64,000 nt of DNA. Source: Balanoglossus misakiensis. Its lineage: Eukaryota > Hemichordata. Below are positions 26,901 to 48,323 of the stretch, in pieces. The notes below the pieces were generated by a model, which made no database searches, was not told the DNA's origin, and saw nothing but the letters and a program-made list of their open reading frames with translations. The translations under genes were made by a program, and so were the position numbers. The stretch is taken from positions 3,782,001 through 3,846,000 of the forward strand of contig CM082597.2 in the NCBI GenBank assembly GCA_040954595.2, written 5' to 3'. Every line of letters starts with the position of its first letter. Position 1 is the first letter of the stretch.

Positions 26901-29900
26901 TCGAAAATTCGTGGTTTTTCGACAAAAACCATGATGGTTAACCCATGAAAAATGTCGAAAAAGGCCGAAAATCTCGAAATCCGGCAACTCGAAAATTCGT
27001 GGTTTTTCGACAAAACCATGATGGTTAACCCATGAAAAATGTCGAAAAAGGCCGAAAATCTCGAAATCCGGCAACTCGAAAATTCGTGGTTTTTCGACAA
27101 AAACCATGATGGTTAACCCATGAAAAATGTCGAAAAAGGCCGAAAATCTCGAAATCCGGCAACTCGAAAATTCGTGGTTTTTCGACAAAACCATGATGGT
27201 TAACCCATGAAAAATGTCGAAAAAGGCCGAAAATCTCGAAATCCGGCAACTCGAAAATTCGTGGTTTTTCGACAAAAACCATGATGGTTAACCCATGAAA
27301 AATGTCGAAAAAGGCCGAAAATCTCGAAATCCGGCAACTCGAAAATTCGTGGTTTTTCGACAAAAACCATGATGGTTAACCCATGAAAAATGTCGAAAAA
27401 GGCCGAAAATCTCGAAATCCGGCAACTCGAAAATTCGTGGTTTTTCGACAAAAACCATGATGGTTAACCCATGAAAAATGTCGAAAAAGGCCGAAAATCT
27501 CGAAATCCGGCAACTCGAAAATTCGTGGTTTTTCGACAAAAACCATGATGGTTAACCCATGAAAAATGTTGAAAAAGGCCGAAAATCTCGAAATCCGGCA
27601 ACTCGAAAATTCGTGGTTTTTCGACAAAAACCATGATGGTTAACCCATGAAAAATGTCGAAAAAGGCCGAAAATCTCGAAATCCGGCAACTCGAAAATTC
27701 GTGGTTTTCGACAAAAACCATGATGGTTAACCCATGAAAAATGTCGAAAAAGGCCGAAAATCTCGAAATCCGGCAACTCGAAAATTCGTGGTTTTTCGAC
27801 AAAAACCATGATGGTTAACCCATGAAAAATGTCGAAAAAGGCCGAAAATCTCGAAATCCGGCAACTCGAAAATTCGTGGTTTTTCGACAAAAACCATGAT
27901 GGTTAACCCATGAAAAATGTCGAAAAAGGCCGAAAATCTCGAAATCCGGCAACTCGAAAATTCGTGGTTTTTCGACAAAAACCATGATGGTTAACCCATG
28001 AAAAATGTCGAAAAAGGCCGAAAATCTCGAATCCGGCAACTCGAAAATTCGTGGTTTTTCGACAAAAACCATGATGGTTAACCCATGAAAAATGTCGAAA
28101 AAGGCCGAAAATCTCGAAATCCGGCAACTCGAAAATTCGTGGTTTTTCGACAAAAACCATGATGGTTAACCCATGAAAAATGTCGAAAAAGGCCGAAAAT
28201 CTCGAAATCCGGCAACTCGAAAATTCGTGGTTTTTCGACAAAAACCATGATGGTTAACCCATGAAAAATGTCGAAAAAGGCCGAAAATCTCGAAATCCGG
28301 CAACTCGAAAATTCGTGGTTTTTCGACAAAAACCATGATGGTTAACCCATGAAAAATGTCGAAAAAGGCCGAAAATCTCGAAATCCGGCAACTCGAAAAT
28401 TCGTGGTTTTTCGACAAAAACCATGATGGTTAACCCATGAAAAATGTCGAAAAAGGCCGAAAATCTCGAAATCCGGCAACTCGAAAATTCGTGGTTTTTC
28501 GACAAAAACCATGATGGTTAACCCATGAAAAATGTCGAAAAAGGCCGAAAATCTCGAAATCCGGCAACTCGAAAATTCGTGGTTTTTCGACAAAAACCAT
28601 GATGGTTAACCCATGAAAAATGTCGAAAAAAGGCCGAAAATCTCGAAATCCGGCAACTCGAAAATTCGTGGTTTTTCGACAAAAACCATGATGGTTAACC
28701 CATGAAAAATGTCGAAAAAGGCCGAAAATCTCGAAATCCGGCAACTCGAAAATTCGTGGTTTTTCGACAAAAAACCATGATGGTTAACCCATGAAAAATG
28801 TCGAAAAAGGCCGAAAATCTCGAAATCCGGCAACTCGAAAATTCGTGGTTTTTCGACAAAAACCATGATGGTTAACCCATGAAAAATGTCGAAAAAGGCC
28901 GAAAATCTCGAAATCCGGCAACTCGAAAATTCGTGGTTTTTCGACAAAAACCATGATGGTTAACCCATGAAAAATGTTGAAAAAGGCCGAAAATCTCGAA
29001 ATCCGGCAACTCGAAAATTCGTGGTTTTTCGACAAAAACCATGATGGTTAACCCATGAAAATGTCGAAAAAGGCCGAAAATCTCGAAATCCGGCAACTCG
29101 AAAATTCGTGGTTTTTCGACAAAAACCATGATGGTTAACCCATGAAAAATGTCGAAAAAGGCCGAAAATCTCGAAATCCGGCAACTCGAAAATTCGTGGT
29201 TTTTCGACAAAAACCATGATGGTTAACCCATGAAAAATGTCGAAAACGGCCGAAAATCTCGAAATCCGGCAACTCGAAAATTCGTGGTTTTTCGACAAAA
29301 ACCATGATGGTTAACCCATGAAAAATGTCGAAAAAGGCCGAAAATCTCGAAATCCGGCAACTCGAAAATTCGTGGTTTTTCGACAAAAACCATGATGGTT
29401 AACCCATGAAAAATGTCGAAAAAGGCCGAAAATCTCGAAATCCGGCAACTCGAAAATTCGTGGTTTTTCGACAAAAACAATGGTGGTTAACCCATGAAAA
29501 ATGTCGAAAAAGGCCGAAAATCTCGAAATCCGGCAACTCGAAAATTCGTGGTTTTTCGACAAAAACCATGATGGTTAACCCATGAAAAATGTCGAAAAAG
29601 GCCGAAAATCTCGAAATCCGGCAACTCGAAAATTCGTGGTTTTTCGACAAAAACCATGATGGTTAACCCATGAAAAATGTCGAAAAAGGCCGAAAATCTC
29701 GAAATCCGGCAACTCGAAAATTCGTGGTTTTTCGACAAAAACCATGATGGTTAACCCATGAAAAATGTCGAAAAAGGCCGAAAATCTCGAAATCCGGCAA
29801 CTCGAAAATTCGTGGTTTTTCGACAAAAACCATGATGGTTAACCCATGAAAAATGTCGAAAAAGGCCGAAAATCTCGAAATCCGGCAACTCGAAATTCGT

Positions 29901-32900
29901 GGTTTTTCGACAAAAACAATGGTGGTTAACCCATGAAAAATGTCGAAAAAGGCCGAAAATCTCGAAATCCGGCAACTCGAAAATTCGTGGTTTTTCGACA
30001 AAAACCATGGTGGTTAACCCATGAAAAATGTCGAAAAAGGCCGAAAATCTCGAAATCCGGCAACTCGAAAATTCGTGGTTTTTCGACAAAACCATGGTGG
30101 TTAACCCATGAAAAATGTCGAAAAAGGCCGAAAATCTCGAAATCCGGCAACTCGAAAATTCGTGGTTTTTCGACAAAAACCATGATGGTTAACCCATGAA
30201 AAATGTCGAAAAAGGCCGAAAATCTCGAAATCCGGCAACTCGAAAATTCGTGGTTTTTCGACAAAAACCATGATGGTTAACCCATGAAAAATGTCGAAAA
30301 AGGCCGAAAATCTCGAAATCCGGCAACTCGAAAATTCGTGGTTTTTCGACAAAAACCATGATGGTTAACCCATGAAAAATGTCGAAAAAGGCCGAAAATC
30401 TCGAAATCCGGCAACTCGAAAATTCGTGGTTTTTCGACAAAAACCATGATGGTTAACCCATGAAAAATGTCGAAAAAGGCCGAAAATCTCGAAATCCGGC
30501 AACTCGAAAATTCGTGGTTTTTCGACAAAAACCATGATGGTTAACCCATGAAAAATGTCGAAAAAGGCCGAAAATCTCGAAATCCGGCAACTCGAAAATT
30601 CGTGGTTTTTCGACAAAAACCATGATGGTTAACCCATGAAAAATGTCGAAAAAGGCCGAAAATCTCGAAATCCGGCAACTCGAAAATTCGTGGTTTTTCG
30701 ACAAAAACCATGATGGTTAACCCATGAAAAATGTCGAAAAAGGCCGAAAATCTCGAAATCCGGCAACTCGAAAATTCGTGGTTTTTCGACAAAAACAATG
30801 GTGGTTAACCCATGAAAAATGTCGAAAAAGGCCGAAAATCTCGAAATCCGGCAACTCGAAAATTCGTGGTTTTTCGACAAAAACCATGGTGGTTAACCCA
30901 TGAAAAATGTCGAAAAAGGCCGAAAATCTCGAAATCCGGCAACTCGAAAATTCGTGGTTTTTCGACAAAACCATGATGGTTAACCCATGAAAAATGTCGA
31001 AAAAGGCCGAAAATCTCGAAATCCGGCAACTCGAAAATTCGTGGTTTTTCGACAAAAACCATGATGGTTAACCCATGAAAAATGTCGAAAAAGGCCGAAA
31101 ATCTCGAAATCCGGCAACTCGAAAATTCGTGGTTTTTCGACAAAAACCATGATGGTTAACCCATGAAAAATGTCGAAAAAGGCCGAAAATCTCGAAATCC
31201 GGCAACTCGAAATTCGTGGTTTTTCGACAAAAACCATGATGGTTACCCATGAAAAATGTCGAAAAGGCCGAAAATCTCGAAATCCGGCAACTCGAAAATT
31301 CGTGGTTTTTCGACAAAAACATGATGGTTAACCCATGAAAAATGTCGAAAAAGGCCGAAAATCTCGAAATCCGGCAACTCGAAAATTCGTGGTTTTTCGA
31401 CAAAAACCATGATGGTTAACCCATGAAAAATGTCGAAAAAGGTCGAAAATCTCGAATCAGGCAACTCGAAAAATTCGTGGTTTTTCGACAAAAACCATGG
31501 TGGTTAACCCATGAAAAATGTCGAAAAAGGCCGAAAATCTCGAAATCCGGCAACTCGAAAATTCGTGGTTTTTCGACAAAAACCATGATGGTTAACCCAT
31601 GAAAAATGTCGAAAAAGGCCGAAAATCTCGAAATCCGGCAACTCGAAAATTCGTGGTTTTTCGACAAAAACCATGATGGTTAACCCATGAAAAATGTCGA
31701 AAAAGGCCGAAAATCTCGAAATCCGGCAACTCGAAAATTCGTGGTTTTTCGACAAAAACCATGGTGGTTAACCCATGAAAAATGTCGAAAAAGGCCGAAA
31801 ATCTCGAAATCCGGAAACTCGAAAATTCGTGGTTTTTCGACAAAAACCATGGTGGTTAACCCATGAAAAATGTCGAAAAAGGCCGAAAATCTCGAAATCC
31901 GGCAACTCGAAAATTCGTGGTTTTTCGACAAAACCATGATGGTTAACCCATGAAAAAAGTCGAAAAAGGCCGAAAATCTCGAAATCCGGCAACTCGAAAA
32001 TTCGTGGTTTTTCGACAAAAACCATGATGGTTAACCCATGAAAAATGTCGAAAAAGGCCGAAAATCTCGAAATCCGGCAACTCGAAAATTCGTGGTTTTT
32101 CGACAAAAACCATGATGGTTAACCCATGAAAAATGTCGAAAAAGGCCGAAAATCTCGAAATCCGGCAACTCGAAAATTCGTGGTTTTTCGACAAAAACCA
32201 TGATGGTTAACCCATGAAAAATGTCGAAAAAGGCCGAAAATCTCGAAATCCGGCAACTCGAAAATTCGTGGTTTTCGACAAAAACAATGGTGGTTAACCC
32301 ATGAAAAATGTCGAAAAAAGGCCGAAAATCTCGAAATCCGGCAACTCGAAAATTCGTGGTTTTTCGACAAAAACCATGGTGGTTAACCCATGAAAAATGT
32401 CGAAAAAGGCCGAAAATCTCGAAATCCGGCAACTCGAAAATTCGTGGTTTTTCGACAAAACCATGATGGTTAACCCATGAAAAAATCGAAAAAGGCCGAA
32501 AATCTCGAATCCGGCAACTCGAAAATTCGTGGTTTTTCGACAAAAACCATGATGGTTAACCCATGAAAAATGTCGAAAAAGGCCGAAAATCTCGAAATCC
32601 GGCAACTCGAAAATTCGTGGTTTTTCGACAAAAACCATGATGGTTAACCCCATGAAAAATGTCGAAAAAGGCCGAAAATCTCGAAATCCGGCAACTCGAA
32701 AATTCGTGGTTTTTCGACAAAAACCATGATGGTTAACCCATGAAAAATGTCGAAAAAGGCCGAAAATCTCGAAATCCGGCAACTCGAAAATTCGTGGTTT
32801 TTCGACAAAAACCATGATGGTTAACCCATGAAAAATGTCGAAAAAGGCCGAAAATCTCGAAATCCGGCAACTCGAAAATTCGTGGTTTTCGACAAAAACC

Positions 32901-33074
32901 ATGATGGTTAACCCATGAAAAATGTCGAAAAAGGCCGAAAATCTCGAAATCCGGCAACTCGAAAATTCGTGGTTTTTCGACAAAAACCATGATGGTTAAC
33001 CCATGAAAAATGTCGAAAAAGGCCGAAAATCTCGAAATCCGGCAACTCGAAAATTCGTGGTTTTTCGACAAAAA

Positions 33075-34490
33075 CCATGGTGGTTAACCCATGAAAAATG
33101 TCGAAAAAGGCCGAAAATCTCGAAATCCGGCAACTCGAAAATTTCGTGGTTTTTCGACAAAAACCATGGTGGTTAACCCATGAAAAATGTCGAAAAGGCC
33201 GAAAATCTCGAAATCCGGCAACTCGAAAATTCGTGGTTTTTCGACAAAAACCATGGTGGTTAACCCATGAAAAATGTCGAAAAAGGCCGAAAATCTCGAA
33301 ATCCGGCAACTCGAAAATTCGTGGTTTTTCGACAAAAACCATGGTGGTTAACCCATGAAAAATGTCGAAAAAGGCCGAAAATCTCGAAATCCGGCAACTC
33401 GAAAATTCGTGGTTTTTCGACAAAAACCATGGTGGTTAACCCATGAAAAATGTCGAAAAAGGCCGAAAATCTCGAAATCCGGCAACTCGAAAATTCGTGG
33501 TTTTTCGACAAAAACCATGGTGGTTAACCCATGAAAAATGTCGAAAAAGGCCGAAAATCTCGAAATCCGGCAACTCGAAAATTCGTGGTTTTTCGACAAA
33601 AACCATGGTGGTTAACCCATGAAAAATGTCGAAAAAGGCCGAAAATCTCGAAATCCGGCAACTCGAAAATTCGTGGTTTTTCGACAAAAACCATGGTGGT
33701 TAACCCATGAAAAATGTCGAAAAAGGCCGAAAATCTCGAAATCCGGCAACTCGAAAATTCGTGGTTTTTCGACAAAAACCATGGTGGTTAACCCATGAAA
33801 AATGTCGAAAAAGGCCGAAAATCTCGAAATCCGGCAACTCGAAAATTCGTGGTTTTTCGACAAAAACCATGGTGGTTAACCCATGAAAAATGTCGAAAAA
33901 GGCCGAAAATCTCGAAATCCGGCAACTCGAAAATTCGTGGTTTTTCGACAAAAACCATGGTGGTTAACCCATGAAAAATGTCGAAAAAGGCCGAAAATCT
34001 CGAAATCCGGCAACTCGAAAATTCGTGGTTTTTCGACAAAAACCATGGTGGTTAACCCATGAAAAATGTCGAAAAAGGCCGAAAATCTCGAAATCCGGCA
34101 ACTCGAAAATTCGTGGTTTTTCGACAAAAACCATGGTGGTTAACCCATGAAAAATGTCGAAAAAGGCCGAAAATCTCGAAATCCGGCAACTCGAAAATTC
34201 GTGGTTTTTCGACAAAAACCATGGTGGTTAACCCATGAAAAATGTCGAAAAAGGCCGAAAATCTCGAAATCCGGCAACTCGAAAATTCGTGGTTTTTCGA
34301 CAAAAACCATGGTGGTTAACCCATGAAAAATGTCGAAAAAGGCCGAAAATCTCGAAATCCGGCAACTCGAAAATTCGTGGTTTTTCGACAAAAACCATGG
34401 TGGTTAACCCATGAAAAATGTCGAAAAAGGCCGAAAATCTCGAAATCCGGCAACTCGAAAATTCGTGGTTTTTCGACAAAAACCATGGTG
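33075..34490. repeat. Homogenised ATGGTGG-variant block of the satellite
   Basis: About 17 consecutive monomers carry CCATGGTGGTT instead of CCATGATGGTT and are otherwise nearly identical, exactly 88 bp each. Sporadic copies of the same variant occur from about 19.6 kb and between 29.4 and 32.4 kb. The block looks like a recent local amplification of one variant. Confidence 0.85.
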
Positions 34491-35762
34491 GTTAACCCAT
34501 GAAAAATGTTGAAAAAGGCCGAAAATCTCGAAATCCGGCAACTCGAAAATTCGTGGTTTTTCGACAAAAACCATGATGGTTAACCCATGAAAAATGTTGA
34601 AAAAGGCCGAAAATCTCGAAATCCGGCAACTCGAAAATTCGTGGTTTTTCGACAAAAACCATGATGGTTAACCCATGAAAAATGTTGAAAAAGGCCGAAA
34701 ATCTCGAAATCCGGCAACTCGAAAATTCGTGGTTTTTCGACAAAAACCATGATGGTTAACCCATGAAAAATGTTGAAAAAGGCCGAAAATCTCGAAATCC
34801 GGCAACTCGAAAATTCGTGGTTTTTCGACAAAAACCATGATGGTTAACCCATGAAAAATGTCGAAAAAGGCCGAAAATCTCGAAATCCGGCAACTCGAAA
34901 ATTCGTGGTTTTTCGACAAAAACCATGATGGTTAACCCATGAAAAATGTCGAAAAAGGCCGAAAATCTCGAAATCCGGCAACTCGAAAATTCGTGGTTTT
35001 TCGACAAAAACCATGATGGTTAACCCATGAAAAATGTCGAAAAAGGCCGAAAATCTCGAAATCCGGCAACTCGAAAATTCGTGGTTTTTCGACAAAAACC
35101 ATGATGGTTAACCCATGAAAAATGTCGAAAAAGGCCGAAAATCTCGAAATCCGGCAACTCGAAAATTCGTGGTTTTTCGACAAAAACCATGATGGTTAAC
35201 CCATGAAAAATGTCGAAAAAGGCCGAAAATCTCGAAATCCGGCAACTCGAAAATTCGTGGTTTTTCGACAAAAACCATGATGGTTAACCCATGAAAAATG
35301 TCGAAAAAGGCCGAAAATCTCGAAATCCGGCAACTCGAAAATTCGTGGTTTTTCGACAAAAACCATGATGGTTAACCCATGAAAAATGTCGAAAAAGGCC
35401 GAAAATCTCGAAATCCGGCAACTCGAAAATTCGTGGTTTTTCGACAAAAACCATGATGGTTAACCCATGAAAAATGTCGAAAAAGGCCGAAAATCTCGAA
35501 ATCCGGCAACTCGAAAATTCGTGGTTTTTCGACAAAAACCATGATGGTTAACCCATGAAAAATGTCGAAAAAGGCCGAAAATCTCGAAATCCGGCAACTC
35601 GAAAATTCGTGGTTTTTCGACAAAAACCATGATGGTTAACCCATGAAAAATGTCGAAAAAGGCCGAAAATCTCGAAATCCGGCAACTCGAAAATTCGTGG
35701 TTTTTCGACAAAAACCATGATGGTTAACCCATGAAAAATGTTGAAAAAGGCCGAAAATCTCG

Positions 35763-36262
35763 CATTTTTGGACATTTTTCATGGGTTATACATCATGACT
35801 TTTTCAAAAAATGACAAATTTTCGATTTGGCGAATATTGATTTTTCGGGCATTTTTGAACATTTTTCATGGGTTATACATCATGATTTTTTTCAAAATAT
35901 GACAAATTTTCGATTTGGCGAATATTGATTTTTTGGGCCTTTTTGAACATTTTTCATGGGTTATACATCATGATTTTTCTCGAAAAATGGCCGATTTTCG
36001 ATTTGCCGAGTTTTGATTTTTCGGGCCTTTTTGAACATTTTGCATGGGTTATACATCATGATTTTTGTCGAAAAATGACCGATTTTTGATTTGCCGAGTT
36101 TTGATTTTTCGGGCCTTTTTGAACATTTTTCATGGGTTATACATCATGATTTTTTTCAAAAAATGACCATATATTTTCGACTTTCTCAATTTGGAGATTT
36201 TGGGCCTTTTTGTTCATTTTTCATGGGTTATACATAATGATTTTTTTCAAAAAATGACCATT
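35763..36262. repeat. Diverged satellite monomers, inverted, right flank
   Basis: Five to six diverged monomers in the opposite orientation to the core. CATGGGTTATACATCATGA (last copy ATAATGA) recurs at close to 88-bp spacing, with TTTTTCAAAAAATGAC and GATTTGGCGAATATTGA or GATTTGCCGAGTTTTGA variants. Their divergence contrasts with the near-identical core that stops abruptly at 35762. The array ends near 36262 with the GACTTTCTCAATTT variant. Confidence 0.9.
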
Positions 36263-36417
36263 AATCTTAGGGGTATTTGATGTAATTTTATTTGTAATGG
36301 CAAGGTAAAAGTTACATAAAAACAGTTTAGCATGAAAACTGTGGGTCTATAGTTAACTCTATATCAGTCCTGGTGTAATGTGCGTCAAGTGTATCAATAA
36401 AAAAGCTTTAAAATTCG

Positions 36418-36434
36418 CCACTAGATGGCGCTGT
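36418..36434 (+). promoter_or_regulatory. Candidate CTCF-type insulator motif
   Basis: CCACTAGATGGCGCTGT matches the animal CTCF core consensus CCASYAGRKGGCRSY at every position. It lies about 155 bp outside the right end of the satellite and about 930 bp from the FSTL1 stop codon. Binding is inferred from sequence only. Confidence 0.5.
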
Positions 36435-36701
36435 GCACCACTTAACCCTGTTATTACAATAGAAATATATATCGGTGTATTTTGCAAAAAAAAGTGACTA
36501 TCTTTGGTATCTAAACATACATTTGATATTCAATCACATCGCATATTTTTGCATTTAAGATTTTCCCCTTTCTGGATATTCCTTTCATATAAAGACCATG
36601 ATTGCATAGAACGAAGTGATCAAATGGAGAACGCCCACTCAGATGGAGGAATGGTTCTTGATGGGAACACCCCTGCACTCCTATCAAAGTGGACTGCTCC
36701 A

Positions 36702-36707
36702 TTTATT
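36702..36707 (-). terminator. Candidate polyadenylation signal of FSTL1
   Basis: AATAAA on the minus strand about 640 bp downstream of the FSTL1 stop codon. It is the nearest canonical signal I found; untested. Confidence 0.3.
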
Positions 36708-37346
36708 TCTGCAATGAAAGCCTTCGTGAGAAAAAATGGAGACATGATTGACAAATAAAAAATTCACTACGCAAACATTTCAACAGAGTTTCAACATTAT
36801 TTTGTGGTAGCATTTTTGTAAATAGTCCCACTTTTTATCACATTAATTGCCTTCGTTTTCATCTAAATAATTTAGTGCTGGCTAGTTTAACTTTAAATAT
36901 AACAAATATTCCTCTACCACAAGATATATAAGTATTCACTTTAGGATGTAAGTACTAACCTCCCCACAAGTGCCCTAACAAAGCAACCTTCCCCTCCCTT
37001 CAACCACTTAATTTGGTCCGGCACAATCATTTACATATATAGATGGGCCATTCTATATTGAAATAAGGGGGTAAAATTTTGATTACTGCGGAAATATTTT
37101 AGATTTTATACTGGCTTTCTAAAAAATAATCATCAGAAAAACGCTGTAGCACCAAAGTTATCAGAGCCTGACCTACTAAGCCATAGGGTCATAGGTCAAA
37201 GTTACATGTGCAAGGTCAAGGGTTATCACGAATACTGCCCTCACATGCTTAAACATAACAGATTTTACGAAATACATAAAAAATGACAATACAAAATTTA
37301 AAAGTTGAAAAGTATGAATGGTGATATTTCACAGATGAGAAAAGAA

Positions 37347-47290
<9,944 letters not shown>

Positions 47291-48323
47291 TTTCGCTGAC
47301 GATCCTACTGGCTCAAATCACAACACCAGACTTGGCCAAAAAAGTTCCCCAGCGGAAAGAATCGAGACAGCGAGTGTATTCACCAATCATCCTCCCACTG
47401 AAATCAACATCGTTTTAATTATGCGCTACACAATTATCAATCTTTGTCAGTTGCAATTCGAAAAAAAACCGATGCGACTATCACTTTAATCTTATTTGTG
47501 ATTATATGAAGAAAACCTCAATGAAGATACACCATTCTCATAGGTTTTTTTTTTCATTGCCGAGGGTAAACAGATAATAAACATAATAGCTTGGTCGAGG
47601 GCGCTCCGCGTCACTGACAACTTGAAAGCCGATACACCCAACATCGCTCAATATAAACATTTAAAGATTCTTTATCACCAGAATCACTTGAAGTTGAAGA
47701 GGGCAACCATGCAGTAAACAGTAAACAATTTACTAGAAAAATATAATAAATTGAGCAATTATATGAAGCGAAATTTCACTTGAAAATGGCTCCCAACTTT
47801 ATGCATGAAACTGACAACTGACTTGACCAACTTTTCTAACTAAAGTTCTCTGAAGTATCATTTTCGTCATCTACCACCAATATATTTTTTCACCCAAACC
47901 ACTCTTGGCATGGTTTTATTAAATGGAAGTGGAACAATTAATTTACAAGGAAAGAATTTCCACTTGATTTGTCAAAAATAAGCATTAGACCACAAGGGCG
48001 TCATCATATATGTTCATTTCATGTACATTTCAAGATGACGTCTACTATGTTAACTTTGTCGGCGATGAGGGCGCCATCATATGTTCGTTTCAATGTACAT
48101 TTCAAGATGTCTGCCTCCATGTGATCAACGCGACCCGGTGTTGGTGTGTGGTAACGTGCTTTAGTGATCAGTAAGTAGCCGATTTGAGGTAGTGGTTTTT
48201 AGGGTCAAAGCGCTCCTTCGTCAAGCTGCTGATGTTGTTGCACACGATTTTACACAATTTTCTTGACTTGATCACAGCGCATATAATTTTTCAGCAGACA
48301 TATATATCAACAAGAAGACATCG
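47291..48323. promoter_or_regulatory. Shared head-to-head upstream region of FSTL1 and MRPL37
   Basis: The inferred FSTL1 start (minus strand) and the MRPL37 start (plus strand) are about 1 kb apart and divergent, so this interval holds both 5' UTRs and promoters. It contains a partly duplicated segment at 47994-48117 and a near-CRE (TGACGTCT) at about 48036. No TATA box was assigned and no other gene is seen. Confidence 0.55.
47994..48117. repeat. Imperfect direct duplication in the divergent promoter
   Basis: Two copies of a roughly 50-bp segment: AGGGCGTCATCATAT...CATTTCAAGATG and AGGGCGCCATCATAT...CATTTCAAGATG, with start points about 74 bp apart. Both lie within 330 bp of the MRPL37 start codon. 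Confidence 0.75.

Larger units (their letters stand above)
9271..35762. repeat. 88-bp tandem satellite core array (about 300 copies)
   Basis: A head-to-tail array of one 88-bp monomer filling about 26.5 kb, including the N gap. Each monomer contains CATGATGGTTAACCCATG, then TGTCGAAAAAGGCC (or TGTTGAAAAAGG, or TGTTCAAAACGG), then CTCGAAATCCGGCAACTCG, then AAAATTCGTGGTTTTTCGAC. The left third (to about 17.5 kb) mixes TGTTC, TGTTG and TGTCG types; the centre and right are almost pure TGTCG. About 33075-34490 carries an ATGGTGG variant in nearly every copy. Monomers are almost all exactly 88 bp to about 18.7 kb and after 33.2 kb; between these, one-base indels in A or T runs are frequent. No transposase, reverse transcriptase or spacer sequence is present. 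Overlapping minus-strand frames of 77-83 codons repeat every 88 bp because the monomer lacks stops over long stretches; they are not genes. Confidence 0.98.
36263..37346. other. FSTL1 3' flank / 3' UTR and intergenic DNA
   Basis: No additional gene is recognised. On the minus strand this segment is immediately downstream of the FSTL1 stop codon. An AATAAA on the minus strand (36702-36707) could end the FSTL1 transcript about 640 bp after the stop. The 84-codon plus-strand frame at 36504-36758 resembles nothing known and overlaps this putative UTR. Confidence 0.5.

Noticed and set aside
9271-35762. CRISPR array
   Set aside because: The whole 88-bp unit is repeated without unique spacers, there are no cas genes, and the neighbours are intron-containing animal genes.
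9279-35775. More than 200 overlapping minus-strand frames of 77-260 codons (MSKNHEFSSC-type)
   Set aside because: They recur every 88 bp, overlap each other two- to threefold, and change frame because 88 is not a multiple of 3. They follow indels rather than selection and are satellite artefacts, not a gene family.
36504-36758. 84-codon plus-strand open frame beside the satellite
   Set aside because: No similarity recognised; it probably overlaps the FSTL1 3' UTR on the other strand.
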